Of a DNA stretch of 64,000 nucleotides, positions 39,701-50,640 are shown piece after piece. The number at the start of each line of letters is the position of its first letter. Position 1 is the stretch's first letter. The notes below the pieces were generated by a model. That model was not told the origin of the DNA, searched no databases, and worked only from the letters and a program-made list of their open reading frames with translations. Source of the DNA: Yponomeuta sedellus (lineage: Eukaryota > Arthropoda > Insecta > Lepidoptera > Yponomeutidae); the NCBI GenBank assembly GCA_934045075.1, contig OW203737.1, forward strand, positions 2,624,001-2,688,000, in the 5' to 3' direction. The translations under genes and the position numbers were made by a program.

Positions 39701-42700
39701 GTTTAACAGAAAGATTATTATTATAATTAATTCTTTATTGCACAAAAGATGGTTGTACAAACTTATAGGTTTAACAGAAAGATTATTATTATAATTAATT
39801 CTTTATTGCGCAAAAGATGGTTGTACAAACTTATAGGTTTAACAGAAAGATTATTATTATAATTAATTCTTTATTGCGCAAAAGATGGTTGTACAAAAAG
39901 AGGTCATAAATTTATGTCAATGGTTTTCCTAAAAATCAATAAATAAATAAAAAGATTTAAAAAATTTCGGTGCGACAAACTTGTGCAGTTTTAACTTCTA
40001 GCTGATTTTGTGCAAATATTTCTTTTATTCTTACTTAGCTTAGTTAAAAAAATTAAACTGTTTAAGTCGAAGAAAAAATGCACAAATTATTCTAGCTCTG
40101 GAAGCTAAATCTTCCATATGAGATTATAGTGTTTCCAGAGGTTAGTCAAGGGAGTTATATATCTACATAGGTAAGTTAGTACTTAGTTAGACCTGAGATT
40201 GCAGCACTTAGCCTATAGTTGGGCCATTGTATGTAGCAAGTGCTGAGGTACGTTAACACTTCAGACTCTAGGTTTTCCTTAGGATGTTTTCCTTCACAGT
40301 CAGCGAGCGGTATTGCTACTATAATTTCACAGATGTACATAAGTTAAAAAACAAAGTCATTGGTACATCCTGGGGTTCGAAGCCACGACCTCCGGATTGA
40401 GATGCCGGTGTAGAAACACTGCTCCGCAACCACGCACAACAGCATAGGTCATTTAACTTAGAACCCGATACCATACTAACTGCTTGTGTCTGTACGCTTT
40501 CGTAAGCAGGCATTATCAATTTAATGGCAGATTACACTGACTTGAGGTGACTGACTGACTTAACCTTGACAATGAATGATAATATAATCGAATGATGCCC
40601 ATCTCTGTTTTGTATTTGAATTTTAGATAGTCAATATGCCTCCTGCATTCTTAAGATTTCTATCCACTGTTGGAGCATTGCCAATCTCAGTTACATTTCT
40701 TATTTCTGACTTCTACTGTGTGTATTTTGCATCATATAACAGACAAAGTAGCGCGATAAACTCACGTGGTATGCATACATTTCGGTATGTTTCATGATAG
40801 CGGCTGTTTTGTTTGTAAACGTTGTTTTTTTTTCGCTGTTTTATTTCTCGTATGGTCGCGGGTCACCCGTTTCTACGTTGATGCCATGCTAATTTAACAT
40901 TAGGCTTTAGATAATTAGAAATAAAAGAAGTATTTGAATGTAAAGAATTTTTTGTTCTGTTTATTGAACGGCAAGGTCGCTGCCTGAAGTGAGAACAAAG
41001 GCAACGAAAAAAAATTCCAATTTTACCATACCATTAAATCAAATAGTAGGACCAGTACCTATCTAACAAGATCCCATGAGTGCAATCATCAATGCTAAAA
41101 CGCTAGTTACTATTCTCACAAAAGTAGGAAATCTATTTGCCTCGGTACATACGGACGGTACCTGTTCATCGGGTTAAAACGATGCGTATTTCCAATTGTA
41201 CTGTACCAACCTACACAACAAGATTATCGGGATGTCAGAGGGGAGGGGATGTCGTGAAAGAGGCCTATGACCATCCTGTCAAGTCATCAGAGGGTCTATG
41301 ACCGCGGATGGCGAGAGAGTCAGAGAGACTGAATACGAATGAGAATCATTTATTCATGAACATAGGTAATAATAAAAAGGTCTCTTAGAGGGCACTTAGC
41401 AGTGGGCAGAGGAGGGCTGGTACTGCCCAGTAGCAGTACGATATGAGGTCCATTTGTACTGTATCAACCTAAACAACATTATCAAGATGTCAGAGGGGAG
41501 ATGTCGTGAAAGAGGCCTATGGCCAGCCTGATGATCGTCCGACGATGTGGTCACGTCATCAGAGGGCCTATGGCCGCGGATGGCGAGAAAGTGAGACTAC
41601 CATAAGAGTGCACTTAGCAGTGGGCAGAGGAGGGCTGGCACTCCCTAGCAGCAGTACGATATGAGGTTCAGAGCATCGAACTGCGTATGTCGTCTTATTT
41701 CGAATTGTATTTAATTACATTTGTAAGTATAATGTGTCTGAGTCGTGGGTGAATCACACTTTGACACTTGTACAAACAGTGAAATTAACATCTTTTCGAT
41801 AATACGTTTTGCAACTAGAATACATAACGGTGTGCAAGTTAAACGCCAGACTGACAATATGAATTTCTTTTTCGACGAAAAATAATTCGTTGCAAGCTTT
41901 TACAAACTAAAAAAAGTTCTCTAAATTCGTCAGCTATTTGAACACAGATAAATCTCCGCATTAACTTAGTCAATTAGACATTTACTACGTTAAAATTGCA
42001 ATATACAAGTGTCTTTGAGTTCTGAGGAATAGGCTGCCCTTTTTAGATATGCTCGTATCCTTTTGTATCATAATGTGTATCATAATTAGCAAGGTCCAGT
42101 GCTTATGGTAGGTGTATAAGATTTTATATCCACAGAATGTAAATTCTTTACGTTGAAATAAATTGAATTGAATTATCTCCATTTCTGAGGTTCTTCTGTT
42201 AGACCGTCCGGCGCAGAGTATGTCATTATCAACGCCCGAAGAAGAAGCAGACACCAAAAGCGAAGCTACAGGAATGAGCCTGCAAGTAGCCCATATAATA
42301 CTTCGCATATAATTGGACCAGATTGACAGCATTGGTGGCAAAAGCTGCCCCATAGTCACATCCGCCACTCATGAGACTTCGCCTAGACTATAGAAATGAA
42401 GGTCTCCATTAGGTCACCTTGTTCTCCTTTTTTGAATCCACAGCGACGTGAGGGATTCTCCTGGTCCGACTGGTACGAGGCGCTCGGACGCCCCCCCCAG
42501 CCGGACCTCCTCCTCTCGGTCGCTTGGGTCCCACTCCACGGTGTGAAGCAGGGCCCAAGCGACCAAACGGTCGCAGGGGACAGGGAGAGAGGCGCACCGC
42601 AATACCAGCACTCCTCTTCCCCCGCGACCCCACCGCGTCCGCCATCAACCGGTGGCGGCCCCGGTAAGGCCGCGGCAGGCAGGGAGAGCGGCGCACCGTA

Positions 42701-43933
42701 ATACCGGCACTCCTCTCCCGCCGCGGCCTCCTCCCTTCGGCTGCGATGCCGCCCATACGACATCGCAGCCCGCCTCAGTGGCGGTGCTGCCCATACAGCA
42801 CCGCCACCTACTGACCGCTCGACTCGCAAGCGAGGAGCGGTCCCTCCGCGGTTGCTCTTTGTTTCACCGTGGCCCCGCAGCCACGGTTACTAAAGCCCCC
42901 TCGCCACGACAAGGCGGCAACCGTCGAGGGGGAGGTTTTTAGTGGAATCCTGAACGTAGATAGGGATTCAAAGTACCAAAGCCCGAGCCTGAAATATATT
43001 TTGCGCCCGAGTGGTATACTCTACTTTTCATCACCTACTATGGGAAAATAGATGCCTCATCCATCCATCACATACTTTCAGGAGAAAAAAACATGGTAAT
43101 CACATACTTTCAGAACTATTCATGTTTTTTTTAAATGAGCTCTTCAAGTGACAGAAGAACTCATTTCTGAGACAAAACTATGAATTTCTATACAATCGGT
43201 GAAATTGACACTGTTAGTTCGCGCGTTTTTAATTTAATTTCTTCTTTTTTATTCAGCCGGCGACGGCGGCGCGACAATGCTACGCCGTCGTACCAGTCAG
43301 TCTTTATTCATAAAATATTGCGTTTAATTTTTGGCGCTGTACACTAAGATGTTCCATATTCAAAAAGTGCGCGGCAAAATTCATTGCGACGTATAAAGAG
43401 GACTACGACGCATTATAATATAAACTCATTACTGACCGCTTAAAGTTTCTTATAGAAAACACCACCTTTGGCTGCACGTAAAGGCGAACCATGTCGTCTT
43501 TTTCGATTAGAAGGGATGAAAATTACTGTTCCATGTGACTGGTTAGGTCTCTCTCCTTTCAGAGATAAACCGACTCTCTCTCTCTCCTTTCAGAGATAAA
43601 CCGACCCTAATCGAATGGAAGAAGTCAGACAAGCCACGCAAATCGATCGCGCTCACCTATGATAACCCAGTCCAGCTGGCCGCCTACTTCGGAGCCGTCT
43701 GCAACGACCTGAACTACAAACACTTGAACGTTCGGGATGCTCTACTAGTGATAGCCTATACCGACGGTTCGAAGGCAGACGTCTACAATCTGCACACAGA
43801 CAAGTTGAGGGAACACTGGGCCCAGTGGCTGATACGTCTCGAACGATTCATGGAGAAACATAACGACGACGCCGTGAAGATTCTGAAGGGGGGAAAGAGG
43901 TTGTTCGAGGAGGATATCGGGAATCTCCAGTGA
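36799..43933 (+). CDS. MGME1: Mitochondrial genome maintenance exonuclease 1, four exons
   Basis: Exons 36799-36997, 37351-37794, 38230-38443 and 43594-43933 have GT/AG borders, matching phases and a total of 1197 nt (398 residues). The N terminus (MLRPFCAITQRISKRH) is arginine-rich and acid-poor, as in a mitochondrial targeting peptide. Conserved blocks: QFPSVTLILNKT, ALEKWKQERI, GTKFHSTL, LKYRGVFDAIADYE (D280), IEWKKSDKP (E293, K295; the PD-(D/E)xK core), DNPVQLAAYFGA, and HWAQWLIRLERF. The family trims single-stranded DNA ends during mitochondrial DNA replication. The last acceptor is duplicated 31 bp upstream. Intron 3 is 5.15 kb and full of repeats. Confidence 0.9.
37920..38000 (-). repeat. 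LINE 3' fragment in MGME1 intron 2
   Basis: The reverse complement of this segment (TTTGGAAATGGACACCTAG and TTCATTAAGCCGCAGT) matches the 3' untranslated part of the LINE at 56680-57228. It is a short, old fragment. Confidence 0.6.
39055..39120 (+). repeat. LINE tail fragment
   Basis: GGGGAGGGCTGTGTCCAGCA followed by GTGGACTAGTATAGCCTGA is a degenerate LINE 3' end inside intron 3 of MGME1. Confidence 0.45.
39425..39900 (+). repeat. 68-bp tandem satellite, seven copies
   Basis: The unit (for example from TTCTTTATTGCGCAAAAGAT through AGGTTTAACAGAAAGATTAT) repeats seven times with almost no divergence: one copy lacks a T and two read CACAAAA instead of CGCAAAA. It lies in intron 3 of MGME1. 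Confidence 0.92.
40175..40440 (-). repeat. tRNA-headed SINE (copy)
   Basis: Aligns over its length with 34370-34640: GTTGGGCCATTGTATGTAGC, GATGTTTTCCTTCACAGTC, AAAACAAAGTCATTGGTACA and the tRNA-like head near 40370-40430. In intron 3 of MGME1. Confidence 0.75.
41200..41680 (+). repeat. Tandem duplication of a ~250-bp repeat
   Basis: Two diverged copies share GATGTCGTGAAAGAGGCCTA, GGCCTATGGCCGCGGATGGC and GCACTTAGCAGTGGGCAGAG followed by GAGGGCTGG. The AGCAGTGGGCAG part resembles LINE tails. In intron 3 of MGME1. Confidence 0.6.
42420..42960. repeat. GC-rich island, probable LINE fragment
   Basis: A sharp rise in GC against AT-rich surroundings, with a duplicated ~95-bp segment (AGGCGCACCGCAATACCAGC at 42590 and CGGCGCACCGTAATACCGGC at 42682). 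The end GGCAACCGTCGAGGGGGAGG followed by TTTTTAGTGG resembles the end of R1-clade LINEs (from memory). ORFs on both strands are long only because stops are rare in GC-rich DNA. Confidence 0.45.
43563..43593 (+). promoter_or_regulatory. Duplicated splice acceptor of MGME1 exon 4
   Basis: CTCTCCTTTCAGAGATAAAC occurs twice, 31 bp apart, so there are two near-identical acceptors (exon start 43563 or 43594). Only the downstream one keeps the frame; the upstream one reads into a TAA after a few codons. Confidence 0.85.
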
Positions 43934-43989
43934 TTTGATGGTAACTCCTGATATAAAATCAAAATCGGCCAAGCACTTAAAAACTTTTA

Positions 43990-44179
43990 TTGTCTGTTTC
44001 ACAATCTGCAGATAAAGTTCCGCATAAGCTATCCTCAACCAGGCCTGCCGTTTGTTCTAAATTTGAAGCCATAAACGAACACACGCAATATAGGAAAAAT
44101 ATTAAAATTTAGAACAAACGGCAGCCCTGGTTGCAGATAGCTTATCTGGAACTTTATTTGAACATTGTGAAACAGGGGC
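43990..44179. mobile_element. 190-bp foldback MITE
   Basis: TGTCTGTTTCACAATCTGCA at the left pairs with the right end TTTGAACATTGTGAAACAGG, with pairing over about 75 bp including GCCGTTTGTTCTAAATTT. TTA on both sides suggests a Harbinger-type MITE. It lies just after the MGME1 stop and may supply part of the 3' untranslated region. Confidence 0.7.
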
Positions 44180-44180
44180 T

Positions 44181-46596
44181 TAATGTACCAATCCAACATT
44201 CCTTTTTCAATTCTAGTCACTAATCCTCTTTCAGCCCACAACGTTCTCTAATAAAAAATAAATAAACAAAGTATTTAATTCAAAATTACACAGAAGCTGT
44301 AACTTATTGAATTACAAGATACACTAGGTGTCCATTTCAAAATCTAAGTAATGAGAATTGCTGCTTTGTCCAGTCGTGAATATGTCTTATTTCTTGATCC
44401 GCAGTCCAGCTTATATTGTTACCGCCAAGCTAATTGCCCAAATTATCACAAACTGCGCAAATATCTAAAGTTGTTAGACGGTGCCAATCGCCAAAAATAA
44501 TTAATTCTTAGTACCTGAAGTTTAAAGGTTAATTTTCTTTATTTTCAGTGGAGACTCATTACTGAACGATGCAACTGAAGTCTGAACAGAATCAAAGTAT
44601 TTATTTAAAGGAAAGTATAGGCAGGAAGGTAATTTACTCAATAAAAAAAAAACTGTACCCTACAGCATGTTGTGGTAGTGGGCTGGTCGCCAAAGAACAA
44701 ATCAAACATTATGCTACAACAATTTTTGGGCTGATACAACGTATCAACAGATCGCTCGGGTTGGCTGGATGAATATGGTCCTGAATAGAAAAATGGAGCG
44801 CGTCCTGAGAGTCCAGCAGTGGACGAATGTGGTCAGATTGATTGATTAGCGGCTAAGCGGAGTTAAGGTAATCTTATAGTCGTTTCCTACAATCAATTTG
44901 CTATTGACATAAGTTTGCTGAAGAATTGTCGAAGGCTCTACGGATTGTTTGTGGGAAATTACCATAACAAGAGTATTTCGTTTGTGAATAGGCTTTTATG
45001 CATATTCATAACGTTGAAATATGTAACGCAAACCAAGGTTTTCTATCTTAATTGTCTGTCGTAATTGACGAACTGTCGAGGTATGGGTAAAACGTAACAG
45101 GTGAACCAACTTATTAAGGGAAAGAGGAATTAACGTAAATAAGAGTTCAATGTCTTCGGAAAATCGGGTCTTCTGCTACCATAAAGTATAGAATAAAGTA
45201 GAAGTAATAAAAATTCCATAAGCAACTGAAAACAAAACATTGTGTTGCCTTTGCTCACTATTTTGTGAATTTTATAGCGAAACAATAAAGGTTTCTTGTT
45301 GGCTACGGCACCCTAAAATGATTACTTTTTAGGGTTCCGTAATCGGCAAAAAACCCCTTTAACCATTCCCTAAGTAAGTTAGAACACCTTTATACGTTGT
45401 ATTTGAGGAATTCAACTTTACATTTGAAATATCTTTGCCTCTCAAGTCTATGTAAAAAAATGTTTTCTTACTAAAACCATCTAAAACTATGTATTTGTTT
45501 TGAATATTGAAATAGACATTTCACCTGCTACCTCTAGAGTTGGCTGAATTATTTAGTAAGTTCACTGTAAAGTTACTAAATAACGTTACTGTCCGTATCG
45601 TGTCCACTAGTGTCTTATGTCCAGCAGTGGATGGGTATGGACTGATTGATTGAAAGCAGGAGCAGCTATTAACTGGGCAGGGAAACTTTAGTTTGCGTTA
45701 CGTGTTGTTAGAAAGTTGAATGGAAATTGAAAAGACTGTTAAGTTGTTAAAACTGTTGATTTGTTATATTTCTGGAATACGATGTATTTGTTAGGCTTAT
45801 CGTATTGTGAAATGCGGGGAACAGACAAAACAAACCAAAGCTTGCCAATTTACTATATTCAATTTCCTGGGAAAACAATGTCCAGACATTGGCCAATTTT
45901 CAGACATGGCCCAGTGCCCAGAAGTAGCCCTAACTTAGCCCAATGTCTAGAAAATGTCTATTGTTCAGTGGACAGCTGATCGCTCCTTATAATTTTAGCT
46001 ATTTTCATATTTAAGGTGCATCCCAGTATAAACTCTATAAAAAGTTACACAGAACGCAAAACGTAAATAAGAAAGAATTTACGAAAAAGTTCTTATTTTA
46101 AAGTTAAACACAAAGTAACTTAATGCCACTTTTATTTGTCGAATATAGTGAAGAGATTTAGGGAATAGAGTCAAATTAATAAAGTAAAGGTTGATGTGCT
46201 GGCGATTGTACAAATAAAATAATACCCAGTGTGCAGACAATGCAGCTTTACTCGTTTGTTTTGTCTGTAATCTGTATAATGAATATAGTTTAGACCTTTT
46301 ACTGTTAAAGGAACTGTTTTAGTCGTTAATAAAATACATAGAACTCTGTAACTAAACTTTAAGATTTGGATAACTAACTAATGATATATGCTAGAATTTT
46401 CTGAAGAAGTAAATAACATGCGGTTGTTAATTATGTTAATACGCTATTTGCAGATTCGCAATTTTCAAGATATTTTACGCATCTTTGCCACCTTCTCAAC
46501 CGACTACGACTTAAAAAAAGGAAGAGGTTCCCGATTCGTCCCTATATGTTTTGTATGTTCAGCGATAATTCTTTACCAGGTTGGCCGATTTTATTA
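44181..46596. other. Intergenic with LINE tail fragments
   Basis: No gene seen. Fragments ending GTCCAGCAGTGGACGAATG (about 44810) and ATGTCCAGCAGTGGATGGGT (about 45617) are LINE 3' remains; GGTGTCCATTTCAAAATCTA (44328) belongs to the LINE at 56.7-57.2 kb. Short ORFs here lack domains. Confidence 0.5.
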
Positions 46597-47135
46597 GGGC
46601 CCGGCGCAGACGAGCCACCGACCACAGCCACACCGGTTGTTATCGCGTGCTTTCGCCACGTTTGTAATGGTGGCAGAAGTATAGATAAGTATAATAATAT
46701 TTACTTAGTATATTTACTGGCTTAGAAGCGTGTGACAGCCACCGTTGTTTCTCGCGTCTTTCTGGCTGGACTCTTGCTCGCGTTATTGTTGATACGTAGA
46801 CAACGTTGAAGACGCCGTCACCGCCTTATTGGGTAACGCGTGCGTTACCAGTTAACTGTGCGGAGGGTGGAGCAGTGCAATACCAGTTAACTGTGCGGGG
46901 GGTGGTTCAGTGCGATACCGGTTAACTGTGCGGGGGGTGGAGCAGTGCGACAGTGGCGCGTGCCTTGCGTGGCCCGCAACGACCGCTAGTTGCGAGTCGC
47001 GGACACTGCTGTAGCGAATGGCCGCCACTGGCTACACGTTATCGGCGCGTCAGTACAAAATGTATGAAACTTGTGCTAAGTAGCTGTCGCTGGACACCGG
47101 TGGCTGTGGTCGGTCGTCCGTTTTCGCTGAGCCTG
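46597..47135. mobile_element. GC-rich TIR element with internal 37-bp repeats
   Basis: GACCACAGCCACACCGG near the left end pairs with ACACCGGTGGCTGTGGTC near the right end. Inside, a unit around ATACCAGTTAACTGTGCGGG and GGTGGAGCAGTGCG is repeated three times (46845-46950). The ends and target duplication are not clean. Confidence 0.45.
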
Positions 47136-48926
47136 ATACGTAGGCGAGCGAGGGTGGAGCAGTGCGACGGTGGCGCGTGTCCGCGTTTTGCGTGGCCCGC
47201 AGCGACCACTTATCTGAAGACCACTGAAGAGCGTCAATCCAAAATGAATGAAGAAGATCAAAATGTTAAGTCGCTGACTTATAGAGGCCACCGGTGTCTG
47301 AGTTCGGTGGTCCATTTGCACCGAACCTAATTCTTATTTTGTCAACAGAGGCTCAAAATGGTCCCATATAAATTTGTTCGAAATCGGCTAAGAAGTTGAG
47401 TGTTTTTTCGAACTCTTCTCTATAGTGCGCATTTTTATCCGAGTCTGTTTTTTCACTAAAAGTTTTTGGATGAGTCGAGTTCAAAGTACTTTATAGCATT
47501 GGTCTACAAACAAGTCTCAAATCTATTTTATTGATTTGACTAAAGGATAAGCTTTGTGAGAAGAAGTTGAATGTGCCATTGTATTTATCTGCTTACTTCC
47601 CTAATAATTATTGTTAAATCAACATATTCCCTTCGAAGACTGTTCATTTATGACGCAAGACACTTTAACGCTCCTCCCTCCTATTATAAACAATACTTGG
47701 AAGAAAAAAGGACCTGTTTGGGCATCCCTCCATTTTGTCTTATGCCATAAATGAACAATATCTGATTAATGTAGATTATATATTACTTAATTAGTCTTCA
47801 GTGGTAAATTAAATGTTAAGTACTCGTAAATATTGTACGAAAGGTCTTTATATTTTACTCGGATTTATTACGCCAAAACGTTACTGCTATTAGACGTACC
47901 TACTTAGTTCGGTAAATGTCAGAGCTAGTCAGACTTTTCAAATGTGGACATTAGGTATATCTATGTTCAATTAATCATCGTTAGCCATACATTTCTATAC
48001 TTAAGCAATAGCATTTATAAAGATCTATAAGGTACATTAAAACCTAGTCTTCAGCTGCGTCCACACCAACGATACTCTTACAAGTCGATCTGTGATCGTA
48101 ATAGTTCCTGAAATGTTCGTCGAATTTTTTGACTTAGGTACCTATCTTGGTCTGTTCGCAGCCTTAGTTCAGTCATAGTCGCCAATTTAACGGGTACAAG
48201 CATCGCAACGGTTTATGAGCGGTGACCTTGAATGCGCAGAACTCACTTTTAGGGTCTCTTTGGCTGAGGGTATGAGGCGCGACGCGGGGAGGTAGCGCGC
48301 CACGCGGCGCCAACGCATTCTATTGGTTAGCTCAGTCGCTTCCCGCTCCCGCGCCTCATTCACACGTCTCGCGTCCCAGAAGTACAGTTGCGCACACAAA
48401 CTTTTTGACGATTATTTGTTTTGTTGATTTTTCTGTTCGTTTTTGTTGTTTATAATTGACATGAATGGACACAGCTAGACCTTAAGAGTAAAAATTATGC
48501 TCTTGACTTAAAATATGTAGGCACAGCGACTATTTGAAATCTTTGAAGCCCATTTTCTCATTTCTAACAATGTGTCGGTTGATCTGTTCTTCAATGTGTC
48601 GGTTGATCTGTTCTTACATAACGTAGTCCATTTTATACATAATAGAAACACCCAGACTCAATACGTAAACACTTGAAAATAGATAACAAATGTTTGTCAT
48701 GTGTGAATCGTACACACGACCTTCAGCTTAGTAAGCATAATTACTACCATTGAGCTTTCGGGTCATTATATTACATTTAAATCGCAAAATTGACTAAGAA
48801 ACCTTGGTAGTAGGCCTTTTAGTACTTATTATAAAATTCTGGGTATAAGGTTTTAGTACGCGAGTGTACACCTGCGCAAATACCCCCACCACTTTTGTCG
48901 AGCGCTCATAAACCGTTGCGACACTT
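47136..48926. other. Intergenic, no gene seen
   Basis: Mostly AT-rich. 48235-48400 is GC-rich with an ATTGG box and could be a promoter or repeat, but no adjoining gene is visible. Its ORF (48187-48399, minus) has no domain. Confidence 0.4.
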
Positions 48927-49346
48927 GTACGTCCACTTAAATCAAAACGGATTACATCAAACCAAGCAAAATATTCCACTCGGATCATGTGAATCGAATG
49001 GACTATATTTTTGTTAGATTTTTTTCCGTTCTGATCACACCATTTATCTTCGTAGGAAGGTAATCGATATTTTTTTATAAATAAAATACAAGACATTTTC
49101 TTAGAATAGCTATGGTTATATTTATTTTAAATCAGCCCCTATGATCACAAAAATAAGTATTCAACATTATTATAATGAGAAATCCTATGAATGCTGTGAT
49201 CCAAATGGAAAAAATCTAATCAAAAATGTCCATTCGGATCACATGATCCGAGTGGAATATTTTGTTTGGTTCGATGTGATCTGTTGCGAGTGATCACAGT
49301 CGCAAGTTGCGACTGTGATCCGTTTATGTGATCCGAGTGGACGTAC
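48927..49346. mobile_element. Foldback element with ATCCGAGTGGA repeats
   Basis: GTACGTCCACTTAAATCA at the left pairs imperfectly with TGATCCGAGTGGACGTAC at the right. Inside, AATATTCCACTCGGATCATG pairs with its complement CATGATCCGAGTGGAATATT, and CAGTCGCAAGTTGCGACTG is a nested hairpin. Non-coding, about 420 bp. Confidence 0.7.
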
Positions 49347-50193
49347 CCAATTTAATTGTTATCTTTCTGGCCATACTAATAAAACACCTTTCAGTGACTC
49401 AATTAGGTACTGGTTACAACATTTAATTACTAAAGCTATAACATAATTATGTTAGTTCTTGATGGATGATAATTAAAGGATGTAATATGCATTGTAATCT
49501 CATTACCTTTCTATGTATTTTAATATGTATGCACTTTCTTTGATTAGCGTTATATTTTTAGTTCAGGAGTATTCTACCTATTTACTGTGAAGATTGTAAT
49601 ACTTATTTGAGTTCTTAATAATAATTGTTTATGTTACGTATACTTATTATACATATTTAAATTTCTTTTTTATTTCTTTATTTCCAAACATTCCCTATCC
49701 TTACAGGTGTAACCTAATTCAATAGGGAGATACAAATAACTATCTTATTAACAATGTTTAAATATCACACTTCTTCTTATTTCTAACATAAACCTTTAAA
49801 TTGGTATGTAACATATCACATATAATCCAGTTCTCTTAAATTCACTCAAGGTAACATGGAAGACATCAACATCTTCCGCTATGCGATTTAAGAGTCTGAG
49901 TGCCCGCGTCAGCGGCGCCCGCGCGCCGTAAGCGCGTAATAAAGCGTTTAGAGTAATAATACAGCTTTTCAATTGTCTTGGATTATGTAGAACAATCATT
50001 ACAAGTACGTTTGTTCCCTATAGATCCAGTAGTATAGGCTGTCATTAATAATTCCTCTACATTATTATATTATTTAATGCACTAACCCGTGCTAAGGACA
50101 ATTTTAAAAACCTATTTAGAGGCAAAAAATTCCACCCATGCCGAGATTCGAACCCGCGACCTCTGACTATCCGTGCCAGCGCTCTTTCCAACT
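49347..50193. other. Intergenic with SINE head fragment
   Basis: No gene seen. A minus-strand ORF at 49796-49999 looks like LINE debris at most. 50138-50190 is a minus-strand tRNA-like SINE head (GGTCGCGGGTTCGAATCTCG), cut by the MITE that follows. Confidence 0.45.
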
Positions 50194-50496
50194 GAGTGCT
50201 TAGTGCGAGTTTGACAGATCCAATCGAATAACTTTACTACCGCGTTAATCGAGCATTGATTAGTGAGTAGGAGTAAATTAACCGTTCGAACTGGCAAAAC
50301 GCTGTCACAGTACAACTCGCACTCGCGTTTATTCGTGTTTTAGCTGGTAAACGTGTTCACTTCTCAACGTAAACCATTAAAACTCTCACTCAGCAATTTT
50401 AATTTCCATACTTATCGCTAGGTGGCGCTTCCTTGATGCCATAGAAATATGAGTTTACGTTAACGCGAGTAGTTAAAAAACTCGCATTAAGCACTC
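50194..50496 (+). mobile_element. MITE family M1, single copy
   Basis: GAGTGCTTAGTGCGAGTTT to CTCGCATTAAGCACTC, 303 bp, with the same body as the copies at 29.0 and 35.0-35.6 kb. No target duplication is obvious (CCAACT / GAAAAG). Confidence 0.82.
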
Positions 50497-50640
50497 GAAA
50501 AGTGAGTAACGAAGAAGTGCAAAATGGCGATTCTTCTGGAGAAATGTGGACTTGATAATAGTTTTTCGGCGACATTTTTTTCTAGAAATGCGTTGTTTTT
50601 CATATTAATGAATTCTTAGGTACATGGTGAATAGTTATTG

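Noticed and set aside
39425..39900. CRISPR-like array
   Set aside because: The repeats are contiguous 68-bp units with no variable spacers; this is a plain satellite in an insect intron.
42383..42829. Proline/arginine-rich protein genes on both strands
   Set aside because: Long ORFs in several frames at once are expected in a GC-rich repeat; no domain or start context supports them.
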